A DNA stretch of 64,000 nucleotides from NCBI GenBank assembly GCA_910577395.1, contig CAJTLG010000003.1, positions 1-64,000 on the forward strand, read 5' to 3'. Position numbers and translations under genes: made by a program. The notes under the pieces are model-generated. The model was not told the DNA's origin. It worked only from the letters and a program-made list of their open reading frames with translations, and searched no databases. How positions within the stretch are numbered: the first letter of the stretch is position 1; the number at the start of each line of letters is the position of its first letter. This document shows, one piece after another, positions 1-7,786 of this stretch. The DNA is from an uncultured Vampirovibrio sp. (GTDB lineage: Bacteria > Cyanobacteriota > Vampirovibrionia > Gastranaerophilales > Gastranaerophilaceae).

Positions 1-76
1 GTGCTAATGCTGCTAAAAGAACTGATGCAACCAACAATGCCATGAGCATTTCAACTAATGAAAAACCTTTTTTCAT
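1..76 (-). CDS. prepilin-like protein, N-terminal fragment (copy 1)
   Basis: Only the first 25 codons are inside the window; the gene runs off the left edge. The start is MKKGFSLVEM, a type IV prepilin signal: G at -1, F at +1 and E at +5, followed by a hydrophobic helix ending in AALA. A ribosome binding site (GAAAGGAT) lies 6-10 bases before the ATG. The helix is nearly identical to those of the two complete prepilin-like genes further right, and 28 bases (38-65) are identical to 17050-17077. By analogy the missing body is probably glycine-rich, but that cannot be seen. It is divergent from an XRE-type gene, as are the other two copies. Confidence 0.85.
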   Translation of the reverse strand, partial: MKKGFSLVEMLMALLVASVLLAALA

Positions 77-213
77 TTTTATCCTTTCGTAAAATATTGT
101 TTAATGCATAATTTGACATATTTTTTATATATTTTTTTCAAATTATAGCAATTACATGCTTATTCTTCCATATTTTAGCAATTTTTGCAAGTAAAATTAC
201 CAAGTTATGCAAT

Positions 214-237
214 ATAATCTTTAATATTTTAGATTAT
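214..237. promoter_or_regulatory. inverted repeat between prepilin copy 1 and XRE gene
   Basis: ATAATCT (214-220) and AGATTAT (231-237) form a 7-bp dyad with a 10-nt spacer just before the XRE gene, overlapping a TATAAT at 213-218. Candidate operator for the adjacent regulator; this is the weakest of the three prepilin/XRE dyads because it is AT-rich. Confidence 0.35.
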
Positions 238-263
238 CCTTGAATAAAAGAAAGAAATTTTTT

Positions 264-587
264 ATGGGCAGACTTAAAAAATTAATAGGTGCAAGGATAA
301 AAGAAATCCGTACAAAAAGGGGTTTAACACAAGAGCAGCTTTCCGCTAAATCAAATATTGCCCTATCCACCATATGCAGACTGGAAAATGGTATAAATAT
401 GCCGCGTGAAGAAAACCTTGAAGTATTATCAAAAGTGCTGGATGTTAGCATGGATGCCTTTTTTAGATTTGAACATTATGAAGGCGACAGGAATTCCCGT
501 ATAGTAAAAATCTTAGATATGTTGCATAAATTGAAAGATGATGAAATTATTATGGTGCAAAAAATTATCAACAGTTTTTTGGCATAA
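264..587 (+). CDS. XRE-type helix-turn-helix regulator (pair 1)
   Basis: A small DNA-binding protein of about 107 residues. Residues 5-60 form an XRE/Cro-type HTH domain: the segments RIKEIRTKRGLTQEQLS and LSTICRLENG match helices 1-3 of the fold, and VSMDAFF is the usual end of the domain. A C-terminal helical tail of about 40 residues follows (VKILDMLHKLKDDE), likely for dimerisation. An upstream in-frame TTG at 240 would add 8 residues; the ATG at 264 is preferred because the third pair starts the same way (MG before the HTH). The gene is divergent from prepilin copy 1 and is inferred to regulate that gene and itself. Confidence 0.85.
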   Translation: MGRLKKLIGARIKEIRTKRGLTQEQLSAKSNIALSTICRLENGINMPREENLEVLSKVLDVSMDAFFRFEHYEGDRNSRIVKILDMLHKLKDDEIIMVQKIINSFLA

Positions 588-643
588 TAAGCTAAAATAC
601 TTGTCCATAGGTTGTTTAGGGGTGAATTTAAAAAATTTCAGGT

Positions 644-666
644 GGGGTAAATATATCCCTTTTTTT
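644..666 (+). terminator. terminator after XRE gene 1
   Basis: A 6-bp stem (GGGGTA/TATCCC with one G-U pair, loop AATA) is followed by seven T's. It lies about 57 bases after the XRE stop codon. Confidence 0.5.
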
Positions 667-753
667 ATTAAGATGTGAATTATAATTTAAATATGGAAAC
701 GAAATTTCCGCATTGCTGAATTAAACTATCTTTGCGTGTTTATTATCAATCTG

Positions 754-2541
754 CTAATTGCAGGTTGATGTGAACACGCAAAACTTTAAGACTTCCTTGT
801 ATTTATTATCAAGATGCGCCCAGTCAAAAAGCACTATTCCGCCTGATTTTAAACTTCTCGAAACATTTATTTGTTTTAAAAGATCTTCTGCCTCTCCTTC
901 CATAAAGCCTACAAAAAGCCCCGGATAAACGGTTGTAGAAGAAGATATTTTAGATTTAATTTCTTTATACATTATATCAAACAGTTCATCATCAGATGTT
1001 AAAATCAAAGGTGTAATGGCGTCAAGATGCCCTTTATCAGACCAAACCGGCCAGTTTTGCTGTTTTGTATCAAGACATGTTTTATAGTCAGGAAAAATTA
1101 CCGCAGAAAGTATAACCTTTCCTTTTGTGGCTTTCCGCATTTTGGTAAGATAAATTGTAATTTTATCTTGCCTGTATTCATTCCATTTTGCCCACATGTT
1201 ATCTTTATATTTAATATTCACAGGGTCAATGCCGTATAATTTTTTGAATTCTTCCCTTGCATATGGCGTATATCCCCAGTTGGAGGCTTCATATCCGGCG
1301 GATGTTGCTTTTTGGGAACTTGGATATCTTATATAATCAAGGTTTATACCGTCTACTTTATAATTTGCAATAATTTCTTTAACAATCAGTACCAGAAAAT
1401 TTTGCACTTCTGGGTTTGCAGGGTCTAAGAAATATCCGTTATGTTCGACAGGGTGTGTTACAAACCCTTCTTTATCATAATTTGCCTTGTTTTTATTTGC
1501 CCATTCAGGCTTTATTGAAAGTATGGAATTAGGGTCATTTAAAGGGTTCTTGTTCCCTGTATAAAAGCTTTCAAACCAAATATGTACCTTCATCCCTCTT
1601 GCTTTTGCTTCGGTAACATAAGCCTGCAGCGGGTCAAACCCTGCAAAAATAGGGTTTTGCGCAGTAAAATTATAAGAACGCATTGTTCTGCTTGGAAAAA
1701 TAGTATATCCATGGAAATATGTTTCAAGAAAAACCGTATTAATCCCTATGGATTTCATATTATCAAGAGTTTTTCTTATTTCATAAATATTTTTCTCAAC
1801 AGGCCTTACCCATGTGCCCTTAAGTTCGTTTTCAATGTATGGAAGGGCATACCCGATAGCAATTTTTGACATTTCTACGGATGATTTTGCATAGCTTATT
1901 GCTAAATTGTCATGGTTTTTTTGTGATTTTTTAAGTTCCTGTTTTGCTTTTTTTATGTAATATTTAGCTTTTTTTTCGCCCGGGTTTTCGTGAATTTTTT
2001 TTGAATTATTTAAAAAATCTTCCGCCTCTTTAATTTTTTCTTTAGCATTAAAGCGGTAGCTTTCAACCGTTGTATAGGCTGTTATTGTGTTTGTTTCTTC
2101 ATCTATTATAATATTTGTTCCTATTTTAAGATTATTAGTTATCCATTTTTTGGCACTGCCATGGCCTGATATAACATAGCCGCCTTTTGGTATAAGGCTG
2201 TTTGCACCTGTAAGTTTTACAACACGATTGTCTTCAACAACAGCCTCTTTGCCAAACTCATTTGTGCCTGTGGTTCTTCCGAAATTTTGTTTATATACAA
2301 CAAGCTGTCCCGGTCCTCTGTATCCGGGGAAACCCATGCCTGCCGCATTTATAACGGATGAAGGATATATTGCACTTATTTTAAAGGAAGATTTTGAAAT
2401 AACCCTTTCATTATTCAGGATTTCTCTGTTGTCAACTTCCCAGCTGCTTATCATTGGTGCGCTTGCCGCATATGAAAAATTTGCAGCAAAAATGTTAAGT
2501 AAAACAGCACAGCCTAAAACTATTGTAAAAAATCTCCTCAT
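754..2541 (-). CDS. exported glycoside hydrolase-like protein (GH10-like, DUF187/GHL10)
   Basis: A 595-residue protein with a signal peptide (residues 1-27, cleavage likely after SYAASA). Residues 30-160 form a beta-rich domain with IPKGGYVISGHG, resembling the phosphodiester glycosidase-like domain often found before this hydrolase. Residues 165-235 are charged helices, probably coiled coil. Residues 240-585 are the GHL10 TIM-barrel domain: GTWVRP, INTVFLETYFHG, HIWFES, GYFLDPANPEV and the strand DGINLDYIRYP with the likely catalytic Asp. The family is thought to act on glycan or cell-wall polysaccharide outside the cytoplasm; the substrate is unknown. It stands alone, convergent to the first XRE gene. 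AGGAG is not seen upstream, but TAAAAT lies 9 bases before the ATG. Confidence 0.85.
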   Translation of the reverse strand: MRRFFTIVLGCAVLLNIFAANFSYAASAPMISSWEVDNREILNNERVISKSSFKISAIYPSSVINAAGMGFPGYRGPGQLVVYKQNFGRTTGTNEFGKEAVVEDNRVVKLTGANSLIPKGGYVISGHGSAKKWITNNLKIGTNIIIDEETNTITAYTTVESYRFNAKEKIKEAEDFLNNSKKIHENPGEKKAKYYIKKAKQELKKSQKNHDNLAISYAKSSVEMSKIAIGYALPYIENELKGTWVRPVEKNIYEIRKTLDNMKSIGINTVFLETYFHGYTIFPSRTMRSYNFTAQNPIFAGFDPLQAYVTEAKARGMKVHIWFESFYTGNKNPLNDPNSILSIKPEWANKNKANYDKEGFVTHPVEHNGYFLDPANPEVQNFLVLIVKEIIANYKVDGINLDYIRYPSSQKATSAGYEASNWGYTPYAREEFKKLYGIDPVNIKYKDNMWAKWNEYRQDKITIYLTKMRKATKGKVILSAVIFPDYKTCLDTKQQNWPVWSDKGHLDAITPLILTSDDELFDIMYKEIKSKISSSTTVYPGLFVGFMEGEAEDLLKQINVSRSLKSGGIVLFDWAHLDNKYKEVLKFCVFTSTCN

Positions 2542-2650
2542 AACGTATCTATTTTACTCCAAAAAATAAAATATTAGCCATATTTAAAAAAATGTAATAT
2601 AATGATTATGAAAAAGAAATTCTTGATTATTACAGGAGAGAACGCGATTT

Positions 2651-2998
2651 ATGGCAGGTAAGCACCAAGATACTATACCGATAGAGGTTTGCATATTAAC
2701 AAAAGAGCACAATATTAAAGGTACTGTGCATGTTTCAAAATATACAAATACCAACCGTGAACTTACTGACCTTTTAAATGACAAAGAAAAACGTTTTCTT
2801 GCTGTTACAAATGCTGAAATTATGGGCAAGGATTCTTCAGCCCCAAGAAGGTATGATTTTCTTGAAGTACACATTGATGCCATAGTTATGGTGCATCCTT
2901 CAAATCAGGTTTTATTTAAAGAAACTTCAAAGGCGCAGGAAGATATTATGCGCTTTAGGGAATTAAGAAATAAACTTAGCCAGACAAAACCGTTTTAG
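2651..2998 (+). CDS. conserved hypothetical protein (DUF6812-like)
   Basis: A 115-residue soluble protein with a strong ribosome binding site (AGGAGAG, about 11 bases before ATG). The pattern IKGTVHVSKYTNTNRELTDL...KRFLAVTNAEI looks like the small beta-barrel domain called DUF6812, in which a surface loop precedes an LTDLLN helix; this assignment is from memory of the pattern and is tentative. No catalytic motif or membrane segment is visible. The C-terminus is a charged helix. It is monocistronic, divergent from the GH10-like gene, and lies just before the small RNA/peptide locus at 3.05 kb. Confidence 0.75.
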   Translation: MAGKHQDTIPIEVCILTKEHNIKGTVHVSKYTNTNRELTDLLNDKEKRFLAVTNAEIMGKDSSAPRRYDFLEVHIDAIVMVHPSNQVLFKETSKAQEDIMRFRELRNKLSQTKPF

Positions 2999-3013
2999 GT
3001 TTTTAGTGTTTTA

Positions 3014-3041
3014 TTGACAAACGCAAATTGTAATTTATAAT
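3014..3041 (+). promoter_or_regulatory. consensus sigma70 promoter for small RNA 1
   Basis: TTGACA (3014-3019), a 16-nt spacer, and TATAAT (3036-3041): both boxes are perfect. Predicted start of transcription is near 3048. No ORF follows on this strand, so the promoter is inferred to make a small RNA. Confidence 0.75.
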
Positions 3042-3047
3042 ATAAGT

Positions 3048-3154
3048 GTAGGGAAAAGCCTCAGAGGTGGCTTGACCTCTGAGGCTTTCTTAACTCCCTA
3101 TTTTGCGAAATTTAGCACTATGATTATCAGTAAGATAAGCCATAGTGCTTTTTC
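3048..3154 (+). ncRNA. candidate antisense small RNA (antitoxin-like), locus 1
   Basis: About 107 nt from the consensus promoter to a factor-independent terminator. It begins with a very stable hairpin: outer arms TAGGGA/TCCCTA (3049-3054, 3095-3100), inner 14-bp perfect stem 3055-3068/3075-3088 with loop GGCTTG. The terminator is stem AGCACTATG/CATAGTGCT (3114-3122, 3141-3149) with an inner TTATC/GATAA stem, followed by TTTTT. The last 55 nt are antisense to the 26-codon peptide gene on the other strand. This architecture is that of Fst/par-like type I antitoxin RNAs, which are convergent to the toxin mRNA. RNA function is inference. Confidence 0.55.
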
Positions 3155-3178
3155 AGTAATAACAAAACTGAAATTCAC
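3098..3178 (-). CDS. 26-residue membrane peptide, type I toxin-like (locus 1)
   Basis: A short ORF with GTG start, preceded 9 bases upstream by AGGAGG within the near-complete anti-16S match AAGGAGGTGAT (3183-3194). The peptide starts MNFSFVITEKA and continues as one hydrophobic helix (WLILLIIIVLNF) ending AK. Size, single membrane helix and charged end are typical of type I toxins, which depolarise the membrane. The ATG one base earlier is followed at once by TGA, so a start-stop overlaps the GTG in another frame. The stop codon lies in the outer stem of the antisense RNA hairpin, and the 14-bp hairpin that follows can end the peptide mRNA. No sequence relative is recognised. Confidence 0.5.
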   Translation of the reverse strand: MNFSFVITEKALWLILLIIIVLNFAK

Positions 3179-3259
3179 ATTTAATCACCTCCTTTTCTGC
3201 CATTTTCTCTTAACAAGTATGTGTCAGAGGAGGTAAACAGGAGCTTACCCTTAGACGGA

Positions 3260-3268
3260 ATTGTACCA
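3260..3268 (-). promoter_or_regulatory. extended -10 promoter for peptide locus 1
   Basis: Minus strand TGGTACAAT, an extended -10 box (TGnTACAAT), directly after the T-run of the prepilin 2 terminator. No good -35 is seen. It predicts a 5' leader of about 75 nt containing ACCTCCT (3228-3236 region), complementary to the peptide's AGGAGGT, so the leader could hide the ribosome binding site. Confidence 0.4.
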
Positions 3269-3269
3269 T

Positions 3270-3302
3270 AAAAAAATGGTGCGAAGGTTACAAACGCACC
3301 AT
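3270..3302 (-). terminator. terminator of prepilin copy 2
   Basis: Perfect 8-bp stem (3276-3283/3295-3302) with loop TTTGTAACCTT on the transcribed strand, then a run of T. It lies 24 bases after the stop codon. The terminator of prepilin copy 3 (14543-14570) has the same loop although its stem bases differ. Confidence 0.85.
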
Positions 3303-3325
3303 GAGAAAATTGTTTATCTTTAAAA

Positions 3326-5959
3326 TTATTCCTGCAAGTTCCAATAAATAATTACATACCCCTTCATACCATTTGCCCCCTTGGAGGCTTTTTCGTTTTC
3401 ATTTTCGGGCCAGCTCCATGCTCCGCCTCCTCCGCCGGTTGCACCGGGCAAGATTTCTCCTGCATAGTTGCCTGCATTGCTTTCAGACATTATTGTTGCC
3501 ATATTTGGTTTAAATTGTTTCACTATTTCATTTATCGATAACACCAAAGGAGCAAGATTATTTGTTACTATTTGATTGCATTTTAGATTATCGGGATTTA
3601 TGTCTTTGGCTCCGTAATAATCGATTGAAATATCGGATAAACCTCCGCAAGGAAGGGATGTGTATGGTGAAATTTTAGAGTTAATACCGCCGTTTCCGCC
3701 AGGGGCCATATAATAATCATCTTTATATACCACAGCCTTACCTGCTGTTTTGTTTAAATCCGAGGGGTAGTATTTATAATTACTGCTTCCGACAAGACTA
3801 TTCAATTTTGCAGTATCAATACTGCTTTTGGCACCTGCAATGCCTGATTTTGGTTTTTGGTTTATATCAGGCTTTCCTGCAGTGGCTCCGCCCCCGCCTC
3901 CTCCGCCAAATACTTCATATTTAATTGTTGAATAACTAATATAACTGCTTTCACCATTATTTCCTTTTGTGCCGTTACCGCCATTATTGCCTATATTTCC
4001 GCCTGCACCGCCTGCACCTGCCCTCATTGTTATTTTCACACCGGGTTTTATACCGTTTGTTATATTTTTAATATGAACAACAGCACCGGCACCCCCGCCT
4101 CCTCCGCCTGCACCGGGGGTTGACAATTGATATGTAAAATGAGCCATGCCACCCCCGCCGTTACCGCCTTTTGTACATTTTGGCGATAATCTTGTAGGGC
4201 CTATAGTACACTGGCCTCCGCCTCCGCCTCCGCCCCGGGTTCCGGCAGAACCGGACCCTGCAGAAGATGTTTCGCTGTTATCAAAATACCCTTTTGCTCC
4301 GCCACCGCCACCAGCTCCGGCAATTCCGGCACCGCCCGCCTGCAATTCTAAAACTACGCCACTGTCAGGTATGGAATTACAAGCAACCCTGCTTTCTGTT
4401 CTTGCAGAGACATTTGAGCTGTATTTATTAAGATAATAGCAGCCGTTATCTGAATTATTTGAACTTAGATTTATTTGTATTCCGTTAGCACCGTTAGCTG
4501 TTTTAAATGCAGAGTTTCCGGGTCTTCCGCCGGGCACTTGAAATACCCACACACGATTATTATTTTCATCATATAATTCCGCCCTTGAAGAAACACCTGC
4601 TGCTGCCATAGCGGATGAACCGGATGCGGACACTGTTACACTATTGCCTGCACCGCCTCCTCCGGCCATTAATCTTAGTTTTGCATTGCCGCCGTTCTTT
4701 GTAGCCTTTCTTATTACTTCGTTTGGTATTCTAACTTTAGCATACAATCCGGCACCGCCTCCGCCGCCTGTGTAGCTTGTAAACCCTGAGATTTTATCTA
4801 ATATACAACGGACATTGAAAGCATTACTTGATTGGAAGCCGCTGTCACCGTTAGCACCTGTACCTGTAATTGTTTGAATTCTATTGTCATTAGCAGACAT
4901 ATGCCCTGAAACTGTAACATTAAGGGCCGGAGAATTGCCCCATACAACATGGGTATAGCAAGCAACAGCCGGAGCACAATTATTGCTCGACCCGCATTTT
5001 GACCATTTTCCAGGCCCTCCGAACTGATTACATAATTGGAGCCCCGGATAGTTTGATGAACCGCCATATCCGCTATGGTAAGTATTTAATTTTCCTGCTT
5101 GCATACCCATGCTCCAACCTTTTATTTCAGTTTCTGTAGCAAGTCTTCCGGTATCGGCACCTGCAGTTGTTACAGGTTTCCAGGCATTGCATATATAAAA
5201 TGCAGCATTCCATTGGCAATGTGCTCTGTTGCAGCCACTATAATCACCGCCTGATGAATCGCAATTAAGAGAAGTCTTTCCCACCCAGCAGCAACGAGCC
5301 CTTTCGGCATTACAAGTTTGGCCGGCATTAACATAGGTTATGCCGCTTATATTTAATTTTGGTGCGGCACCTCCGCCGTTTACTTCAGGGTTTCTTCGTG
5401 ATACGCAGGTGCTGTGATAAGTACTGCTTGTTGTGGCGCTGCCGCTGTATTCAGGCCCTACATATACCCCCCAGTTTCCGCAATCAGCTTGGTTTGCGGG
5501 ATAGCCGCCTTCATTAGACCAACCGCCTCCTGCACCCCCACCGCCGCCGACAAGCTGTATTGTAATATTTTGCATATTTTTCGTAATAGTAAAATCTTTT
5601 GTAGTTTGGCCTGTACTGCCCGAGCTGCCACTAATTGCAGTATTACCGTTTTTTATCTGTCCCAGTGTTGTTTTCGTAGCACCCCCGCCCCCGCCGCCAG
5701 CAGAAGCAATTATTGCATTTATTGAATAAGTATTTTGCGGTATTTCACAAAAATCTTCTTGCAGGCCTTCTGTTACAATGCATCCTCCGGTAGGTATTAT
5801 AGGTTCACCTACTCCGCTTATATTAACAGTTTCCCCTAAACGGCGAGTCATTACCGGTGCCAATGCCGCAAGCAGCAATGATGCCACAAGAAGTGCCATT
5901 AACATTTCGACAAGGGAAAATCCCCCGGTGTTGCCGGAATTTTTGAACAACTTTTTCAT
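3326..5959 (-). CDS. giant prepilin-like glycine-rich surface protein (copy 2)
   Basis: About 877 residues from the ATG at 5959, which has AAAAGGAT 9 bases upstream; an in-frame start at 5986 lacks one. Prepilin signal: G13|F14-S-L-V-E18, then one hydrophobic helix ending APVMTRR, so it should be processed by a prepilin peptidase and enter a pilus or pseudopilus. The body has blocks of G5-G6 (residues 90-100, 137-150, 400-410, 560-680, 850-860) like Gly_rich_2 domains (TIQLVGGGGGAGG). Residues about 155-388 form an inserted Cys- and Trp-rich domain with RLATETEIKGW and the end FNVRCILD, resembling Fib_succ_major/DUF1566 lectin-like folds. Typical major pilins are only 130-180 residues. Divergent from an XRE gene. 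Role in adhesion is inference. Confidence 0.85.
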   Translation of the reverse strand: MKKLFKNSGNTGGFSLVEMLMALLVASLLLAALAPVMTRRLGETVNISGVGEPIIPTGGCIVTEGLQEDFCEIPQNTYSINAIIASAGGGGGGATKTTLGQIKNGNTAISGSSGSTGQTTKDFTITKNMQNITIQLVGGGGGAGGGWSNEGGYPANQADCGNWGVYVGPEYSGSATTSSTYHSTCVSRRNPEVNGGGAAPKLNISGITYVNAGQTCNAERARCCWVGKTSLNCDSSGGDYSGCNRAHCQWNAAFYICNAWKPVTTAGADTGRLATETEIKGWSMGMQAGKLNTYHSGYGGSSNYPGLQLCNQFGGPGKWSKCGSSNNCAPAVACYTHVVWGNSPALNVTVSGHMSANDNRIQTITGTGANGDSGFQSSNAFNVRCILDKISGFTSYTGGGGGAGLYAKVRIPNEVIRKATKNGGNAKLRLMAGGGGAGNSVTVSASGSSAMAAAGVSSRAELYDENNNRVWVFQVPGGRPGNSAFKTANGANGIQINLSSNNSDNGCYYLNKYSSNVSARTESRVACNSIPDSGVVLELQAGGAGIAGAGGGGGAKGYFDNSETSSAGSGSAGTRGGGGGGGQCTIGPTRLSPKCTKGGNGGGGMAHFTYQLSTPGAGGGGGGAGAVVHIKNITNGIKPGVKITMRAGAGGAGGNIGNNGGNGTKGNNGESSYISYSTIKYEVFGGGGGGGATAGKPDINQKPKSGIAGAKSSIDTAKLNSLVGSSNYKYYPSDLNKTAGKAVVYKDDYYMAPGGNGGINSKISPYTSLPCGGLSDISIDYYGAKDINPDNLKCNQIVTNNLAPLVLSINEIVKQFKPNMATIMSESNAGNYAGEILPGATGGGGGAWSWPENENEKASKGANGMKGYVIIYWNLQE

Positions 5960-5988
5960 AAAAATATTATCCTTTTGTATTACCAAGG

Positions 5989-6004
5989 TGTCTATATATA
6001 GACA
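5989..6004. promoter_or_regulatory. 16-bp perfect palindrome, candidate operator (pair 2)
   Basis: TGTCTATATATAGACA, two perfect 8-bp halves, midway between prepilin copy 2 (start 5959) and the divergent XRE gene. It overlaps any plausible -10 region of the prepilin promoter (TATATA). Typical size and symmetry for an XRE dimer site; binding is inference. Confidence 0.6.
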
Positions 6005-6037
6005 GCCTAATTTTATTTTAACATTAGAATTCTATAC

Positions 6038-6313
6038 ATGCAACATGTGAATTTTAAAAATGCTGATATAATACTAAAAACCCTTGCTGCCGTTATAAAA
6101 GAAGAGCGTGAAAAACAAGGAAAATCACAGCGTTTGCTTGCAGATGAGTGTTCTTTTCAAAGGTCATTATTATCCCGCCTTGAAAACGGCCTTAATGAAC
6201 CAAAGCTTGTTTCAATCTGGACAATAGCAGAAGCGCTCCGTATGAAACCCTCTAACCTTATAAGTCTTGTTGAAAAGAAATTGCCGAAAGGCTTTAGCCT
6301 TATAGAAGAATAG
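6038..6313 (+). CDS. XRE-type helix-turn-helix regulator (pair 2)
   Basis: A 91-residue DNA-binding protein. The HTH domain spans residues 12-70: LKTLAAVIKEEREKQGKSQ, LLADECSFQRSLLSRLENGL, then the typical WTIAEALRMKPSNLI. The acidic C-terminus is short, so it is almost only a DNA-binding domain. The first ATG at 6038 overlaps a TATACA box; a GTG at 6047 (three residues later) would sit 8 bases after that box and is an equally good start. It is divergent from the giant prepilin-like gene with a perfect palindrome between them, which suggests it controls that gene and itself. Convergent to dxr, with one base between stop codons. Confidence 0.85.
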   Translation: MQHVNFKNADIILKTLAAVIKEEREKQGKSQRLLADECSFQRSLLSRLENGLNEPKLVSIWTIAEALRMKPSNLISLVEKKLPKGFSLIEE

Positions 6314-6314
6314 A

Positions 6315-7478
6315 TTATTTAATTATAGATTTTTCACTAACCCTTGAGCGCACTTCTTTATCTGTTTCAAAAATTTCATCCAATGTCGGGTTTTTAATTA
6401 TGGCATGATGCTCAAGTTCTTTTTCGACAATCTTAAAAATATCCCCTAAGCCGATTTCGCCCCTTAAAAATTTATATACGGCAATTTCATTTGCAGCATT
6501 TAATACTACAGGCGCACTGCCGCCAATCTTGCCTGCCTCATATGCCATTTTTAAGCAGGGAAATTTTTCTATATCAGGCTTTTCAAAGGTTAAGTTTTTT
6601 CCTATAAAATTAAAACTTTCTGTTTTTATGCCTTTTTCACGCCCGGGGCAGGTAAGAGCATATTGTATAGGAATGTGCATACTGGGTAGACCAATTTGCG
6701 CTACAACAGAGCCGTCTAAAAATTCTACGGCAGAATGCACAAGGCTTTCAGGGTGAATAATAACCTCAATTTTTTCATATGGCATATTAAAAAGATGGTG
6801 TGCTTCAATCACCTCTAACCCTTTATTCATAAGGGTTGCAGAATCAATTGTTATTTTTTTGCCCATTTTCCACCGCGGGTGTTTAAGTGCATCCTCAGCC
6901 TTACAGTTTAAAATTTCTTCCTTTGTTGAATGTAAAAACGGTCCGCCGGAGGCTGTTATTATAATTTTGTTTAAAAGATGAAAATTTCCGTTTGCACTCT
7001 GCATTATTGCAGAATGTTCACTATCAACAGGCAAAATCCTTGCCCCGTTTTCTTTTGCAGCCTTCATTACAATTTCGCCTGCCATAACAAGCGTTTCCTT
7101 GTTTGCAAGTGCAATATCCGTCCCGTTTTCAATGGCTCTTAATGTGGGTTTTAACCCCACACACCCTGATGTGCCGGTGAGCATTATATCTAAATTTTTA
7201 TCATCGGCAATTTCTATAAGCCCATCTTCTCCGTATAATACTTCTAAATTAGGGAATTTGGATTTAATTTCTTTTGCACCTTCAAATGTTCCTGTGCATA
7301 CTTTTTTGGGGTGAAATTTTTTAATCTGTTCAATAAAAAGCTCTGTATTATTGCCGCAAGACATACTGACAACATTAAAAAGTTCAGGCTTATCGAGGTT
7401 TTCAAGCACCTCAAGTGTTTGCGTGCCGATAGAGCCGGTGGAGCCCAGTATTGCAAGATTTTTAGTTGTTTTGTGCAT
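6315..7478 (-). CDS. dxr: 1-deoxy-D-xylulose-5-phosphate reductoisomerase
   Basis: 387 residues, the usual length. It makes 2-C-methyl-D-erythritol 4-phosphate with NADPH, the committed step of the non-mevalonate isoprenoid pathway. Seen: the dinucleotide-binding turn LGSTGSIGTQ near the N-terminus, the region ANKETLVMAG, the metal/substrate segment LPVDSEHSAIMQ, TASGGPF, and KMGKKITIDSATLMNKGLEV. It is the last gene of a minus-strand set hemW-Zn ribbon protein-dxr and overlaps the upstream gene by 17 bases, so translation is likely coupled. The pathway also uses ispA and uppS found elsewhere in the window. Assignment is secure. Confidence 0.98.
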   Translation of the reverse strand: MHKTTKNLAILGSTGSIGTQTLEVLENLDKPELFNVVSMSCGNNTELFIEQIKKFHPKKVCTGTFEGAKEIKSKFPNLEVLYGEDGLIEIADDKNLDIMLTGTSGCVGLKPTLRAIENGTDIALANKETLVMAGEIVMKAAKENGARILPVDSEHSAIMQSANGNFHLLNKIIITASGGPFLHSTKEEILNCKAEDALKHPRWKMGKKITIDSATLMNKGLEVIEAHHLFNMPYEKIEVIIHPESLVHSAVEFLDGSVVAQIGLPSMHIPIQYALTCPGREKGIKTESFNFIGKNLTFEKPDIEKFPCLKMAYEAGKIGGSAPVVLNAANEIAVYKFLRGEIGLGDIFKIVEKELEHHAIIKNPTLDEIFETDKEVRSRVSEKSIIK

Positions 7479-7776
7479 TAGTATCCTTTTTTATAAAATC
7501 ACAAATTTCAGTAAGCCTTTTATCCTCCATAGCATCAATAAGCTCCTGAATATCATTAATTTTTTTTAATTTAAAACCCACTTCCGCAAGCAAAACACAA
7601 TCGTTGCACAGCCTGTATTTGCTATATTGTATGCTCCCTGCAAGGCATTTATTCTTGCCGCAGGCAGAGCAGTCAAAAAATTCATTTTCGATATCAGGAT
7701 TTTCTTCAATATCATCCTGCACCATTTGCGCACATACTGCCTGCATATCTTCTATAAGTTTCTTTTCTTCTTCCAT
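7462..7776 (-). CDS. small zinc-ribbon-like hypothetical protein
   Basis: 104 residues, acidic N-terminal helix (about 35 residues), then C-x2-C-G at CSACGKNKC and C-x2-C at CNDC about 20 residues later, which together make a four-cysteine zinc ribbon. A helical C-terminus follows (DIQELIDAMEDKRLTE). No known family is recognised. It lies between hemW and dxr, 10 bases after the hemW stop and overlapping dxr, so the three genes are probably co-transcribed. Its job in that set is unknown. Confidence 0.8.
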   Translation of the reverse strand: MEEEKKLIEDMQAVCAQMVQDDIEENPDIENEFFDCSACGKNKCLAGSIQYSKYRLCNDCVLLAEVGFKLKKINDIQELIDAMEDKRLTEICDFIKKDTNAQNN

Positions 7777-7786
7777 AATAAGATTA

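Noticed and set aside
4146..4436. Proline-rich ORF opposite prepilin copy 2
   Set aside because: It is the complement of the glycine-rich codons (GGN read as CCN), not a gene. The same holds for the Pro-, Leu- and His-rich ORFs opposite prepilin copy 3.
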